From Parerythrobacter jejuensis (GTDB lineage Bacteria; Pseudomonadota; Alphaproteobacteria; Sphingomonadales; Sphingomonadaceae), in assembly GCF_039536765.1 (NCBI RefSeq), contig NZ_BAAAZF010000001.1, positions 2,811,501 through 2,875,500 on the forward strand: DNA of 64,000 bases, given 5' to 3'. A program made the position numbers and the translations under genes. The notes under the pieces are model-generated. The model saw only the letters and a program-made list of their open reading frames with translations, had not been told where the DNA came from and did not search any database. This document shows positions 36,928-46,193 of the stretch, one piece after another. The stretch's first letter is position 1; every line of letters begins with the position of its first letter.

Positions 36928-37366
36928 CGCGCGACATCCCCGGCAGCGCCATGAAAACACCAGCAATATGCGCAACTGGATCATCCGGATCGCCATCATG
37001 GGCGACCCCGCGAACGAATGCTGCCGAGCGGGTTAGGCGATAGCACTCGGCCCGGCCGATGACATTGTGTCGTTCGCGCGCAGGGCGCTGGTAATCCACC
37101 CGCAGATCCAGCGTTGCGATGGCCTGGAAGCTCTTCATTTTGGTCCAGATGCACAGGCCGCTTGCCATATCCATCAGGCTGATGATCGGGCCGGAGGCCA
37201 GGACGTGCCGCTCGGTCTCACCGATCAGGTCCTCCCGCCACGGCAGCTCCAGCTCGCACCAGTCCTCGCCATGATCCCGGTATTGCATGCCCAGCCAGCC
37301 GGAATGGCCGCTGCCGAGAACGAATGAAGCCGCCTTCTGGGGGTCGAATTGTGTCGGATCAGCCAT
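36917..37366 (-). CDS. PaaI family hotdog thioesterase
   Basis: A 149-residue hotdog thioesterase. Seen: the LASGPIISLMDMASGLCIWT helix (about 62-81; the usual HGG is replaced by ASG) followed by FQAIATLDLRVDYQRPA, typical of the fold. The altered turn may mean a different substrate from the downstream paralogue. Start ATG 37366 (MADPTQFDP) is favoured over an upstream frame without protein character. The two genes overlap by 11 bases and may form a hetero-oligomer, which is inference. Confidence 0.85.
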   Translation of the reverse strand: MADPTQFDPQKAASFVLGSGHSGWLGMQYRDHGEDWCELELPWREDLIGETERHVLASGPIISLMDMASGLCIWTKMKSFQAIATLDLRVDYQRPARERHNVIGRAECYRLTRSAAFVRGVAHDGDPDDPVAHIAGVFMALPGMSRDGK

Positions 37367-37496
37367 GGATGAAAAAGGCTCTGGGCAAATTGGCGGCGCG
37401 TTACAATCTTTTAATTTCAACAACCTGCGTGTCTCCGCCAGCCTATCTGCGCCATCACCCTTTTGGCTGGTGGCTTCAACGAGGGAGCAAAGCCTT

Positions 37497-37658
37497 ATGA
37501 ACTTTCCAAAAATTGATCTCGCGAACCTGCCCGAACTGGATCAGGCAGCCGGTGTGTTTGGCAGCCTGTCTGATTTCGCGACGGCTGCAACGGATGACCG
37601 GATCGTGATCCTGATGGTCTATCTCTACGAAACTTTCCCGCCCGAATCTCTGGTCTAG
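37497..37658 (+). CDS. 53-residue protein heading a cupin-like gene pair
   Basis: A small acidic protein (MNFPKIDLANLPELDQAA..., ending ETFPPESLV) with a hydrophobic segment DRIVILMVYLY near residues 34-44. GAGGGAG stands about nine bases before the ATG. It ends 15 bases before the next gene, so the three genes form one unit. No family recognised. Its size and position would allow a carrier, a structural partner or a modified-peptide precursor, but nothing in it (no Cys, no clear leader cleavage motif) decides this. Confidence 0.65.
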   Translation: MNFPKIDLANLPELDQAAGVFGSLSDFATAATDDRIVILMVYLYETFPPESLV

Positions 37659-37673
37659 GAGGGGATTCGGCGG

Positions 37674-38615
37674 ATGCAGATTGATCCTGCTCTGCGCGCG
37701 TTGTGGGGTGATCCAGCCTCGCAACGCCTCGCGCAGGAACACATGCTCAAGACACGTGAAGCGTGGAAAGCGACAGACGACGTCGCGGCTATCCTCGAGG
37801 ATTTGGAGGCGTTCGGTCGCGGCGGAAATTTTGCCGACTATCCGGCCCTGGCTGCGCTGTTCGAACCCGACAGGGCGGAGGCATTTGTACGGGATTTCCT
37901 GACTACAATGTGCGCAGGATTGCGTGATACGCACCTGGGTCAGATGCCGTTCCGGCACAGCTATTCAGACGGCTATGCCGTGATGCATTTGGCGCGGGCG
38001 GGGCGGGCAACCCTGGCGCTGGTGACGCTGGAATGTGGGTCGCGGCCAGCTGCAAATTCCATCGCCTTCACCGATTGCGAGCGGGTCGAGATAATCCTCC
38101 AGGGTCATGCGACCGGCGCGGTTGTCTCCCGCGATGGTGCAGGAGCGCTGGCGCGTTCAACACGCTCCTTCACAGTGGGAGATTGCGACTGGTTCGATAG
38201 CGTGTCCGCGCGCCTGATTGAGACAGTCGACCGGAGCCTCGTCAGTTTGCGCCTGTCGCGGAATGCCGAGCGTCCGGGTCAGTCGACCGAATATGCACTC
38301 GATGATGGCCGCGTCCTCCATCGCTCTGCCGGAAACCCAGAGGATAGTCGGCATGAGCTCATGGCGACCGTGCTGGGGGCCATGGGTAGGGCGGATGCGG
38401 CGCCAGCGCTTATCGTTGTGGCGCTCTCGGAAGTAGCGGCCCCTCTCCGTTGGCAAGCGTTGCGCCAGGCATTGGCATTGGATGCCATGGCCGGGATCAA
38501 AGCGTTAGGGGAGATCGCAGCGCGTCAGGGCGACCCTTTGATCGGCCCGTCGCAGGCGCTTCGGAAGCAACTGGTGCAGGACTATCCCCAACTCGCCATG
38601 GGGGAGGCTGCCTGA
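37674..38615 (+). CDS. cupin-related protein that lacks the metal-site histidines
   Basis: A 313-residue protein of unknown function. By eye it aligns with its downstream neighbour: AFVRDFLTTMCAGL to AFLGDVMIDAIKGG, SDGYAVMHLARA to QNGYFLRANIWP, and FTVGDCDWFDSVSARLIETV...SLVSLRL to LTPGKVLHYRAHRDIHTQLP...SLSVSLNI. The neighbour's HDH pair and later histidines have no counterpart here. The C-terminal 80 residues are Ala/Leu-rich and HEAT-like (PLRWQALRQALALDAMAGIK). It looks like a non-catalytic partner. The ATG is preceded by AGGAGGGG. Confidence 0.72.
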   Translation: MQIDPALRALWGDPASQRLAQEHMLKTREAWKATDDVAAILEDLEAFGRGGNFADYPALAALFEPDRAEAFVRDFLTTMCAGLRDTHLGQMPFRHSYSDGYAVMHLARAGRATLALVTLECGSRPAANSIAFTDCERVEIILQGHATGAVVSRDGAGALARSTRSFTVGDCDWFDSVSARLIETVDRSLVSLRLSRNAERPGQSTEYALDDGRVLHRSAGNPEDSRHELMATVLGAMGRADAAPALIVVALSEVAAPLRWQALRQALALDAMAGIKALGEIAARQGDPLIGPSQALRKQLVQDYPQLAMGEAA

Positions 38616-39499
38616 TGCCGACCAACCTGACACCGGAGCACGCAACACGCATCGAGCTCGGGGATGCGATCGCTCGGATCAATCGCATCGGCTTCGATCC
38701 CACTTGCGCTGAAAGCCTGCGACACAATGCCCGGACTCTGGCGGATCTCGGCGCGAATGCCGCCTTTCTCGGTGATGTGATGATCGATGCGATCAAGGGC
38801 GGGCATGCATCTGCCGCGACGGCCTATGGCCCGCAAGCGATCATGCTTTCCACGCCGCAAAACGGATATTTCCTGCGCGCCAATATCTGGCCAAGCAGCA
38901 CCGATGCAATCTTCCGGTCGAGCGGCAAATCCAGCTTCGTCTACGAAGTGCCCCACGATCACAATTTCAACTTCCTGACCGTGGGCTATTTCGGGCCGGG
39001 ATATGCCAGCGACTATTACGAATATGAATATGAGGAAGTCGCCGGAGTGCGAGGCGAGACTGCGGCTCTGCGCTTTGTCGAACGATCCACCCTGACACCG
39101 GGCAAAGTGCTCCATTATCGCGCCCATCGTGACATCCACACGCAATTGCCGCCGCAGAGCTTGTCGGTCTCGCTCAATATCGTTGAGGCCAATCCCGCGC
39201 TCGGGTGGTTTGACCAGTACCGAATTGACCTTGATCGAGGCACGATCGAAGCGGCGCTGAATCCCAGCGCGACCGAGACTTTCCTACGCTGCGGCGTTGC
39301 TATGGGGCACGCGGAGACGTGCGACGTGGCGACCCAGTTTGCGCGCCAGCATCCGAGTGACCGGCTGCGACTGGCATGTTTCGACGCGATGGCGCTTGCG
39401 AGCCGCGATGCCGATGCGATCTGGCGCGAGGCGGAGAATGCGGGAAGTCGGTTGGTCGCAGGGGAGGCCTATCGCCGCCGCAAGGAATTGGCAGTCTAG
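38615..39499 (+). CDS. cupin-like protein with an intact metal site
   Basis: A 294-residue protein with cupin-type motifs: PHDHNFNFLTVGYFGPGY supplies H114 and H116, acidic residues follow in DYYEYEYEE, and TPGKVLHYRAHRDIH supplies H167 with further H171 and H175. This spacing resembles the two cupin motifs of cysteine-dioxygenase-like enzymes, so Fe(II)-dependent oxygenase activity is plausible but inferred. The C-terminal 75 residues are helical, like the paralogue. Its ATG overlaps the upstream stop (TGATG), so the pair is translationally coupled. Confidence 0.75.
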   Translation: MPTNLTPEHATRIELGDAIARINRIGFDPTCAESLRHNARTLADLGANAAFLGDVMIDAIKGGHASAATAYGPQAIMLSTPQNGYFLRANIWPSSTDAIFRSSGKSSFVYEVPHDHNFNFLTVGYFGPGYASDYYEYEYEEVAGVRGETAALRFVERSTLTPGKVLHYRAHRDIHTQLPPQSLSVSLNIVEANPALGWFDQYRIDLDRGTIEAALNPSATETFLRCGVAMGHAETCDVATQFARQHPSDRLRLACFDAMALASRDADAIWREAENAGSRLVAGEAYRRRKELAV

Positions 39500-39984
39500 T
39501 CCAGCCCGCCGCTAGCCAGCGCGTCGATCGCCGCCTGCAGGAAAACGGCGGCGGCATGGCTGTCAATCCGCTCGGCTCGCTTGGCGCGGCTCATATCCTG
39601 CCCGATCATCGCTGCGTCGGCGCTCTGGGTGGACCAGCGCTCGTCCCACAACAGAACCGGCAATTCAAAGGCGTCGGCCAGATTGCGTGCATAGGCCCGG
39701 CTTGCCTGCGCGCGCGGCCCTTCGCTGCCGTCCATATTGCGGGGCAAGCCCAGGACAAGGCCGACAATGCGGCGTTCACGGATGATTTCGGCCAACTTGC
39801 CTTTGTCCTTGCCGAACTTTCCGCGCGGCAGGGTGTTGCCAGCCGTGGCAAAGCGCCAGCCGCTGTCGCAGGTGGCGGTTCCGATAGTCTTGGTGCCGAG
39901 GTCTAGCGCGAGCAAGCCACCGCCATCGGCCAAAGCCTCGCGATACTCGGCCGCATTGTCAGTGATCAACGCGCGGCCTGCCAT
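39496..39984 (-). CDS. ruvX: Holliday junction resolvase-like RuvX (YqgF)
   Basis: A 162-residue RNase H-fold nuclease acting in pre-16S rRNA 5' end processing and possibly recombination. Catalytic acidic residues lie in ALDLGTKTIGTA (about 26-37), LVLGLPRNMDGSEG (about 76-89) and LWDERWST (about 111-118), with a late DSHAAAVFLQ. It is the last gene of the seven-gene minus-strand run, overlapping the DUF3089 gene by 19 bases. Confidence 0.95.
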   Translation of the reverse strand: MAGRALITDNAAEYREALADGGGLLALDLGTKTIGTATCDSGWRFATAGNTLPRGKFGKDKGKLAEIIRERRIVGLVLGLPRNMDGSEGPRAQASRAYARNLADAFELPVLLWDERWSTQSADAAMIGQDMSRAKRAERIDSHAAAVFLQAAIDALASGGLD

Positions 39985-41105
39985 GCTGAAGCACGCTGGC
40001 CGACATCGGCCTGGATGCTGCGCCAGAACAGCGGAATGTCGTATACGTGGTAATTGTTGCCCGGCAGCACGGCGCTTCCCATTTCGGGGGGATCACCAAT
40101 CAGCAACAGGCCGCGATCATCACAACGTGCCGGGACAAGGCCGGGGACCAATTCGCCATTCGCCATATCTTCATCCGGCACCAGCGTGCCCGGATTGCTC
40201 GCCGCCTCGGCAGCGCCGCCAATGCCGCCGGTCAGCGGATTGGTGCACAGGATTGCGCTTTGTCCCCGCAGTTCACCATCGAACCCGGCTGATGATGCAT
40301 AGGTCTCCAGCAGGGCACTGGGATCGGCGGGTTCGGCAAAGCTGGACCAGCTCAGGATGCAGCCGGATTGATCGGGCGTAGCACAGGCGGGAAAGGGCAG
40401 AGCCGGAAGATCGCGATCAATCGAGATCGGCCAGCCGACAATGTAGGACGCGATAACCCGTTGTTGCAGCGGTGTTCCGGCCACTTCCTCGCGCATCAGG
40501 CGCAGCAGGTGGAGTGCGCCCTGGCTATGGCCAGCAATCACGATCGGTGTGCCCGCATCTACGGTGTCACGGAAGTAGGCGAATGCCTGCGCCACGTCGC
40601 GATAGGCTGCGTCCAGCGCCTGACCCGCTTCTTCGCTATCGGTCAGGAATGCCCCGACTGTCGCCTGGCGATAGCGCGGAGCCCAGATTTCGCTCGCCTG
40701 GTTAAACGGACTGGCCATACCGCGCAGATACAGCCGCGCGACCTTCTGCGATTCCGCGTCATCCAGCGGCGCATTCCAGTTGTTGCGATCAAGATAGCTG
40801 GTGGGGTGAACGAAAAAGACGGCGAAGTCAGGCGGTGCCGTCTCGCCCGAGGGCGGCAAGACGCGGCCTTCCCCCTGGATCGCTGGTTGCCAACGGGCAG
40901 GATCATCGATGCCGATGCCAGGGCGCGAGAACCACATTTCAGGGTCCTGATAGGCGTTGTCTGCTAGCGGATCCTGTTCGACGAATTCGCTGCTGGGCAC
41001 GAGCGCCAGCGCGGTCAGCTCGCGTGACCAGATATTCAGCGCGAAGCCTGCCGCGATCACCAGTAGAGCGATAGCCAGAACCAGATACAGAAACTTACGC
41101 GCCAT
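39966..41105 (-). CDS. DUF3089 family alpha/beta-hydrolase-like protein
   Basis: A 379-residue protein anchored by an N-terminal membrane helix (LYLVLAIALLVIAAGFAL). The DUF3089 domain has FFVHPTSYLD at about 95, the lipase-like elbow GHSQGALHLLR (Ser near 194) and a late NNYHVYDIPLFW carrying the probable catalytic His. It is probably a periplasm-facing esterase; substrate unknown. It overlaps the AI-2E gene by 11 bases and ruvX by 19. Confidence 0.88.
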   Translation of the reverse strand: MARKFLYLVLAIALLVIAAGFALNIWSRELTALALVPSSEFVEQDPLADNAYQDPEMWFSRPGIGIDDPARWQPAIQGEGRVLPPSGETAPPDFAVFFVHPTSYLDRNNWNAPLDDAESQKVARLYLRGMASPFNQASEIWAPRYRQATVGAFLTDSEEAGQALDAAYRDVAQAFAYFRDTVDAGTPIVIAGHSQGALHLLRLMREEVAGTPLQQRVIASYIVGWPISIDRDLPALPFPACATPDQSGCILSWSSFAEPADPSALLETYASSAGFDGELRGQSAILCTNPLTGGIGGAAEAASNPGTLVPDEDMANGELVPGLVPARCDDRGLLLIGDPPEMGSAVLPGNNYHVYDIPLFWRSIQADVGQRASAWQAAR

Positions 41106-42225
41106 TGTTGCCTTTCTCTGCCAAGGCGCGCTTTTCGCGTGCGTCGGCTTGTTTGATCTCGTTGGTTTCGGATCGCCTCTCCAGCGCCACCTTGATCATG
41201 GCCAACAGAGGATCAGCCAGGAACAGGCCCAGAATTCCGAACAACAGACCCATGATCAATTGCGCCCCGAGCACCAGGGCAGGGGCAAGATCGACGGTCT
41301 TCTTGGCGATCAGCGGAATGACGATATAGCCATCGAAGTTCTGGACCAGGAAATAAACGAAGATCGTGTAGAGGCCCATGTCGGTGCCGCCTGAGAAACC
41401 AACCAGCACCATCAATATGCCGGAAATGATCGCGCCGATATTGGGCACGAAGGCAAGCAGACCCGTCAGGATGGCCAGCAACGCGGCCATGGGCACGCCG
41501 TAGATTGCGAGGAGGATGTAAGTGAAAACACCTTCGAAGATCATCCCCACCAGGCGCCCCGCCATCAGCCGGCGCAGCGTATAGGCCATCCGATCCAGCG
41601 TAATGCGCAAGCCATTGCGATTGTGGCGCGGGGTCATCCATTCGACACCGCGCTCGTACAGGTTGGGCTCCAGCGCAACATAGAGGCCGATGATCACAAT
41701 CAGGATGACCGACGTGAAGCCGCCTGCGAGCCCGGTCAGCGCTTTGGTGACAGAGCCGACGCCGCTCACCAGCTCGCCGGTGATCGCTTTCAAGTCGGCA
41801 AATTCTACATCGAGCCCGTTCGCCTGCCCCCAGAGAAACAGGTTTTCGGCCTGGCTTTCGATAATGGCGGGAAACTCTGCTGCCTGCTGGGCAATCTGGT
41901 TGCCGGCAAACATGCTGAGCCAGGTAAAAAACGCGATGCCGATACCGACTACGATGAATATTCGGACAGATCGGGGTAGCGGCACGACCCGGTAGATCAG
42001 TCGCGCCCCACCATCCAGCATTGCGGCGAAAACCAGACTGCCGAAAATCACCAGCAACGATTGGGCAATATAGATCGACAGCACGGCCAGCCCTACAATG
42101 CCGACCCAGATCGCGGCTTTGTAGGCTTCTTGCCTCAGCTCAGGATTGTCGATGTATGACGGGCTGGCGCCGACATCCGAGTCGTCGCTGGCTTTGGCCT
42201 GGTCGTCTTTCTTTGCCCCGCTCAC
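41095..42225 (-). CDS. AI-2E/PerM family transporter
   Basis: A 376-residue inner-membrane protein of the AI-2E exporter superfamily (PF01594). Eight hydrophobic segments are seen, with the family blocks GVPMAALLAILTGLLAFVPN (about 248-267) and LVQNFDGYIVIPLI near 295. Members export the quorum signal AI-2 or ions; no luxS context is present here. Start is GTG at 42225, overlapping the lepB stop (GTGA). Confidence 0.9.
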   Translation of the reverse strand: MSGAKKDDQAKASDDSDVGASPSYIDNPELRQEAYKAAIWVGIVGLAVLSIYIAQSLLVIFGSLVFAAMLDGGARLIYRVVPLPRSVRIFIVVGIGIAFFTWLSMFAGNQIAQQAAEFPAIIESQAENLFLWGQANGLDVEFADLKAITGELVSGVGSVTKALTGLAGGFTSVILIVIIGLYVALEPNLYERGVEWMTPRHNRNGLRITLDRMAYTLRRLMAGRLVGMIFEGVFTYILLAIYGVPMAALLAILTGLLAFVPNIGAIISGILMVLVGFSGGTDMGLYTIFVYFLVQNFDGYIVIPLIAKKTVDLAPALVLGAQLIMGLLFGILGLFLADPLLAMIKVALERRSETNEIKQADAREKRALAEKGNNGA

Positions 42226-43097
42226 GTGGCTTTGTTACGCTCCGCCTTGGCAGGACGCAATGTTGACCATGCCCGTCCATCGCGCAGCGCAGAGAACCAG
42301 CTGATCGGGTTCCAATTGGCTGTCCCGTCCAGCGAGAAGGTGATGAACTCGGCACGACCGCCAATGTTTTCGAGCGGGACGGGGCCGCCCAGGCCACGCT
42401 CGATAATGCTGGCGCGGCTGTCTGCAGAATGGTCGCGATTGTCGCCCATCAGGAAGACCTGGCCCTCGGGCACTGTGATTTCGTCGAAATTGTCGAGCGG
42501 ATAGTCCGGCTGGGTATCGACGATCAGGTAAGTCGCGCCATTGGGCATGGTTTCGCGATAGGTGGGCAGGGCACAAACTTCCGCGCCACCCTCGTCCGTC
42601 TGCTTCATCCCCGGATAATCATAGCTGTCGCAAGGCGAGTTGAGGTCAACCGGAACTTCCAGCGCAGGTTCGACCTCTTGCGGAACAGGGGTGCCATTGA
42701 GAATGATCTGGCCGTTACGCACCGCAATCCGGTCACCCGGCAAGGCCACGACGCGCTTGATATAGTCTTCGTCCCGCTCGGGATGGACGGGAATGACGAT
42801 GTCGCCATATTCCGGCGTATCCGCGAGCACCCGCCAATCGCCGCGCGGCCAGAGGTGGAAACTGATCGAAGACCAATTGAAGCCGTAAGGATATTTGCTG
42901 ACCACCAGCCGGTCACCGACCAGCAAGTTGGGCATCATCGATTGCGACGGAATATAGAATGGCTTGGCGATGAAGCTGTGGAAGGCGAATACCGCCAACA
43001 GCATCAAGGCCAGTCCGCGAAACTCCGCGAACCAATTGACCTTCTCGTCACTCTTCTTGTCTGTGTTTGTCACGTTTGCCTGTGTGCTCGAATTCAT
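42222..43097 (-). CDS. lepB: signal peptidase I
   Basis: A 291-residue type I signal peptidase that removes signal peptides at the periplasmic face. One membrane helix (about 28-45), catalytic Ser in PSQSMMPN (S53), Lys in [12 protein letters not shown] (K114), and the late box [14 protein letters not shown] are seen. Start ATG 43097 overlaps the acpS stop (ATGA). In many alphaproteobacteria rnc and era follow lepB; here an AI-2E transporter does. Confidence 0.96.
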   Translation of the reverse strand: MNSSTQANVTNTDKKSDEKVNWFAEFRGLALMLLAVFAFHSFIAKPFYIPSQSMMPNLLVGDRLVVSKYPYGFNWSSISFHLWPRGDWRVLADTPEYGDIVIPVHPERDEDYIKRVVALPGDRIAVRNGQIILNGTPVPQEVEPALEVPVDLNSPCDSYDYPGMKQTDEGGAEVCALPTYRETMPNGATYLIVDTQPDYPLDNFDEITVPEGQVFLMGDNRDHSADSRASIIERGLGGPVPLENIGGRAEFITFSLDGTANWNPISWFSALRDGRAWSTLRPAKAERNKAT

Positions 43098-43495
43098 ATG
43101 CGATGGGCTTCGATAATCACGAAAGCCTGCGCCCATGGGTGATCATCGGTGAGGGTGAGATGAATGCTGGCCTCATGGCCGTGCGGTGTCAGTTCCGCAA
43201 GCCGATTTGCCGCGCCGCCTGTCAGCGCAAGAGTCGGGGCGCCGGACTTCGCGTTCACGACCCCGATGTCACGCATGAAGACACCGCGCTTGAAGCCGGT
43301 GCCAACCGCTTTGCTGAAAGCTTCCTTGGCGGCAAACCGCTTGGCGTAGGTACCGGCAATAGTGAAAGGGCGGCGCTGCGCCTTGGCCCGCTCGATTTCT
43401 GTGAAGACGCGATGCTCGAATCGTTCGCCAAAGCGGTTGAGCGAATTCTGAATCCGCTCAATATTGCACAGGTCTGATCCTAGGCCGATAATCAT
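43094..43495 (-). CDS. acpS: holo-[acyl-carrier-protein] synthase
   Basis: A 133-residue phosphopantetheinyl transferase that activates acyl carrier protein. Family motifs: [12 protein letters not shown] at the N terminus (Asp binds Mg2+) and [15 protein letters not shown] (about 55-69). Start ATG 43495 (MIIGLGSD) fits the family; an upstream frame is rejected. It follows pdxJ by 10 bases and is coupled to lepB. Confidence 0.96.
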   Translation of the reverse strand: MIIGLGSDLCNIERIQNSLNRFGERFEHRVFTEIERAKAQRRPFTIAGTYAKRFAAKEAFSKAVGTGFKRGVFMRDIGVVNAKSGAPTLALTGGAANRLAELTPHGHEASIHLTLTDDHPWAQAFVIIEAHRI

Positions 43496-43505
43496 GCGCC
43501 CGCCC

Positions 43506-44261
43506 TCATCGCGCGTCATCCATCATCTGGCGCATACGCCGGACGGCGTTCTCCAATCCGACGAAGACCGCTTCGCCGATCAGATAATGTCCAATGTTCA
43601 ATTCGGCGAGCTGCGGAATGGCAGCGATGGGCTGGACATTTTCGAATGTGAGTCCGTGCCCGGCATGCGGCTCGATCCCGTTTTTCACTGCCAGTGCGGC
43701 CATATCGGCGATCCGTTTGAGTTCGCTGGCCATCTTCTCGCGGTCGCCATCGAGATGGGCGTGGGCATATTCGCCGGTATGAAACTCGACTACGGGCACA
43801 CCAAGCCGGATGGCGGCGTCCAATTGACGTTCGTTCGCTTCGATAAACAGGCTGACCCGGATCTCGGCATCTTTGAGGCGGTCGACGATCGGCACCAGAG
43901 TGTTGTGAAGGCCGGCGGCATCCAGACCACCCTCGGTCGTTCGCTCTTCGCGCTTTTCAGGGACGATGCAGGCGGCATGCGGCTTGTGACGCAGCGCGAT
44001 TTCCAGCATTTCCTCTGTCGCCGCCATCTCCAGGTTCAGGGGCAGGTCGGTCGCCTCCTGGATGCGTTTCAGGTCTTCGTCACGGATGTGGCGCCGGTCT
44101 TCACGCAGATGGGCGGTGATCCCGTCCCCCCCAACCGATGCGACGATTTCCGCGGCCCGGACAGGATCGGGATGATCCCCGCCACGTGCGTTGCGGATGG
44201 TCGCAACGTGATCGATATTCACTCCTAGCCTGAGCGTGTTGGGGCGCATCGCATCACTCAC
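43506..44261 (-). CDS. pdxJ: pyridoxine 5'-phosphate synthase
   Basis: PdxJ condenses 1-deoxy-D-xylulose 5-phosphate with 3-amino-2-oxopropyl phosphate to make vitamin B6. A 251-residue TIM barrel with the signature [15 protein letters not shown], then [19 protein letters not shown] (catalytic region) and [13 protein letters not shown] at 44261 overlaps the pyrE stop (GTGA); an ATG at 44249 (MRPNTLRLG) is the alternative and closer to usual family starts. Confidence 0.97.
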   Translation of the reverse strand: MSDAMRPNTLRLGVNIDHVATIRNARGGDHPDPVRAAEIVASVGGDGITAHLREDRRHIRDEDLKRIQEATDLPLNLEMAATEEMLEIALRHKPHAACIVPEKREERTTEGGLDAAGLHNTLVPIVDRLKDAEIRVSLFIEANERQLDAAIRLGVPVVEFHTGEYAHAHLDGDREKMASELKRIADMAALAVKNGIEPHAGHGLTFENVQPIAAIPQLAELNIGHYLIGEAVFVGLENAVRRMRQMMDDAR

Positions 44262-44839
44262 TTGGCGCGGCTCCCCGGTTTGGTGACCGGGATAGAGGCC
44301 AGCGTGTCTGGAACTTCGAAATCGGCATAAGTCGGGAAATTGATCGCGACGAGGGGGAAAAAGGGCACGCCCAGATCGACCGAGCCGCCAGACCGGTCGA
44401 CCAAGGACACTTCGGCCAGAACTTCACCGCCTTCTTCATCGACCGCCTTGATTGCTTCGCGGCTGGAGAGGCCGGTGGTGACGACATCTTCCACCATCAG
44501 CACTTTGGCACCGGGTTCGAGACGAAAGCCGCGGCGCAGGTGGAATACGCCGTCAGGCCGTTCCAGAAACATCGCGTCTTTACCCAGCGCTCGACCCATT
44601 TCGTGCCCGATGATCAGGCCGCCCATTGCCGGAGAAATAACTGCATCGATTTCGGAGCGAATCTCTCGCGGCAGTTTCTGGGCGAGTGCCATGGCCAGTC
44701 GACCGGCCCTTTCGGGGTTCATCAAAACCCGTGCGCATTGGAGATAGTGGCCGCTATGCCGGCCGGACGACAATTTGAAATGGCCTTCGAGCAGGGCTTC
44801 ACAGGCGCGGAATTCTGACAGAACTTCTTCTTCGGTCAT
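44258..44839 (-). CDS. pyrE: orotate phosphoribosyltransferase
   Basis: PyrE makes OMP from orotate and PRPP in pyrimidine synthesis. 193 residues, with FKLSSGRHSGHYLQCA near the N terminus and the PRPP-binding VLMVEDVVTTGLSS at about 113-126. Start ATG 44839 (MTEEEVLSEF). It is the first gene of the pyrE-pdxJ-acpS-lepB-AI-2E-DUF3089-ruvX run, with its promoter in the 212-base divergent spacer to ctaC. I see no further recognisable element in that spacer. Confidence 0.96.
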   Translation of the reverse strand: MTEEEVLSEFRACEALLEGHFKLSSGRHSGHYLQCARVLMNPERAGRLAMALAQKLPREIRSEIDAVISPAMGGLIIGHEMGRALGKDAMFLERPDGVFHLRRGFRLEPGAKVLMVEDVVTTGLSSREAIKAVDEEGGEVLAEVSLVDRSGGSVDLGVPFFPLVAINFPTYADFEVPDTLASIPVTKPGSRAK

Positions 44840-45051
44840 GGCGGGTGCCGTAGCGGAACCTTTCTGGACGTGCACAGTGTTGTGCGTCGGGAGTTGCGGG
44901 GGAACGAATGTAGCTTGCGTAATTTTCTCCCTAGGAGCGCTTGAGCCTGTGGGCAAGCACGCGTATAGCGCGCCGCAAATGGCCCTCATTGGGCCCCATT
45001 CGGCCGCCTTGAACCGTGGCCACCAGATGCAACATGGGAAGCACCCTGACG

Positions 45052-46149
45052 ATGATCTCCGCCATCCGGCTTCGTGACACAACCCGAACGATTGTGCTGT
45101 TGATTGCAGCCTTCATCCTTGCGCTTGGCGCGCAAGCAGCGCTGGCTACCCAGCCTGATGCTTCGATACCGGCGCAGGCAGCCTTGGGCGAAACCGGCCC
45201 CGTTCCTGCGGAAGAAGCGGCGTCGCTCGATGCTGGTAGTGGCGGCTACACGCCCCTTGGCCCCGACATGATCAAGGGTCAGCCGACGCCGTACGAGGAA
45301 GACGCGCTCGCCAGCATGACCTTCCAGGATCAATATTCCGCCAATGGCGAATATGCCCTGTGGATGCATGACGCGATCCTGATGCCGATTATCACGGTGA
45401 TCAGCCTGTTCGTGCTGGGCCTGCTGCTGTGGGTTGTCGTACGCTTTAATAAGCGTGCCAATCCGACCCCGTCCAAGACGACGCATAACACGCTGATCGA
45501 AGTGGTTTGGACGCTCGTCCCCGTGCTGATCCTGGTGGTTATCGCGGTGCCCTCGATCACGCTTCTCGCGCGGCAGTACGAAACGCCGCCGGAAGACGCG
45601 ATTACGATCAAGACGATCGGCTACCAGTGGTACTGGGGCTACGAATATCCAGACCAGGGCGGCTTTGAAGTTGTTTCGAACATGCTCGACGAAGCCGATG
45701 CGCTGGATGCCGGCTTGCCGCCGCAGCTGGCGGTCGACAATCGCATGGTTGTCCCCGCCGGTGTTCCTCTGCGGATCCAGACCACGGCTGCTGACGTGAT
45801 TCACGCCTTCGCTGTGCCGAGCCTGTGGTTCAAGATGGATGCGGTCCCGGGCCGTATTAACGAGAAGATGCTGACGATTGACGAGCCGGGCATTTATTAT
45901 GGCCAGTGTTCGGAATTGTGCGGTGCCCGCCATGGTTACATGCCGATCGCTGTCGAAGCGGTGCCGATGGAGCAATGGCGCGCATGGGTAATCCAGCAAG
46001 GCGGCTCGTTCGAAAGCGAAACCGCTGGCGAGGACGCCGAATCGGCTGAAGATGCGGCCGAAGCAGGTGATACTGCCGGTGAAGCCGAGGCCGAGCTGGC
46101 CGAAGCGACCGCGTCCGAAGACGGTAGTGACGCTGCCGCCGCAGAATAA
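45052..46149 (+). CDS. ctaC: cytochrome c oxidase subunit II
   Basis: CuA-bearing subunit of the aa3-type oxidase, accepting electrons from cytochrome c. Signal sequence (IVLLIAAFILALGAQAALA), two membrane helices (about 110-130 and 150-170), and a periplasmic CuA domain with HAFAVPSLWFKMD and the ligand set GQCSELCGARHGYMP. The tail of about 45 Glu/Ala-rich residues is unusual. Start uncertain: ATG 45052 has GGGAAG ten bases before it; ATG 45034 and GTG 45016 are in frame. Confidence 0.95.
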   Translation: MISAIRLRDTTRTIVLLIAAFILALGAQAALATQPDASIPAQAALGETGPVPAEEAASLDAGSGGYTPLGPDMIKGQPTPYEEDALASMTFQDQYSANGEYALWMHDAILMPIITVISLFVLGLLLWVVVRFNKRANPTPSKTTHNTLIEVVWTLVPVLILVVIAVPSITLLARQYETPPEDAITIKTIGYQWYWGYEYPDQGGFEVVSNMLDEADALDAGLPPQLAVDNRMVVPAGVPLRIQTTAADVIHAFAVPSLWFKMDAVPGRINEKMLTIDEPGIYYGQCSELCGARHGYMPIAVEAVPMEQWRAWVIQQGGSFESETAGEDAESAEDAAEAGDTAGEAEAELAEATASEDGSDAAAAE

Positions 46150-46193
46150 TATACGACTGACACGAATTTACTCGAAAGAAGAGACCGAGCACG

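Noticed and set aside
37497-37658. Calling the 53-residue protein a RiPP precursor outright
   Set aside because: No core-peptide composition, leader cleavage motif or known maturase is present; it is left as unknown and only mentioned as a possibility.
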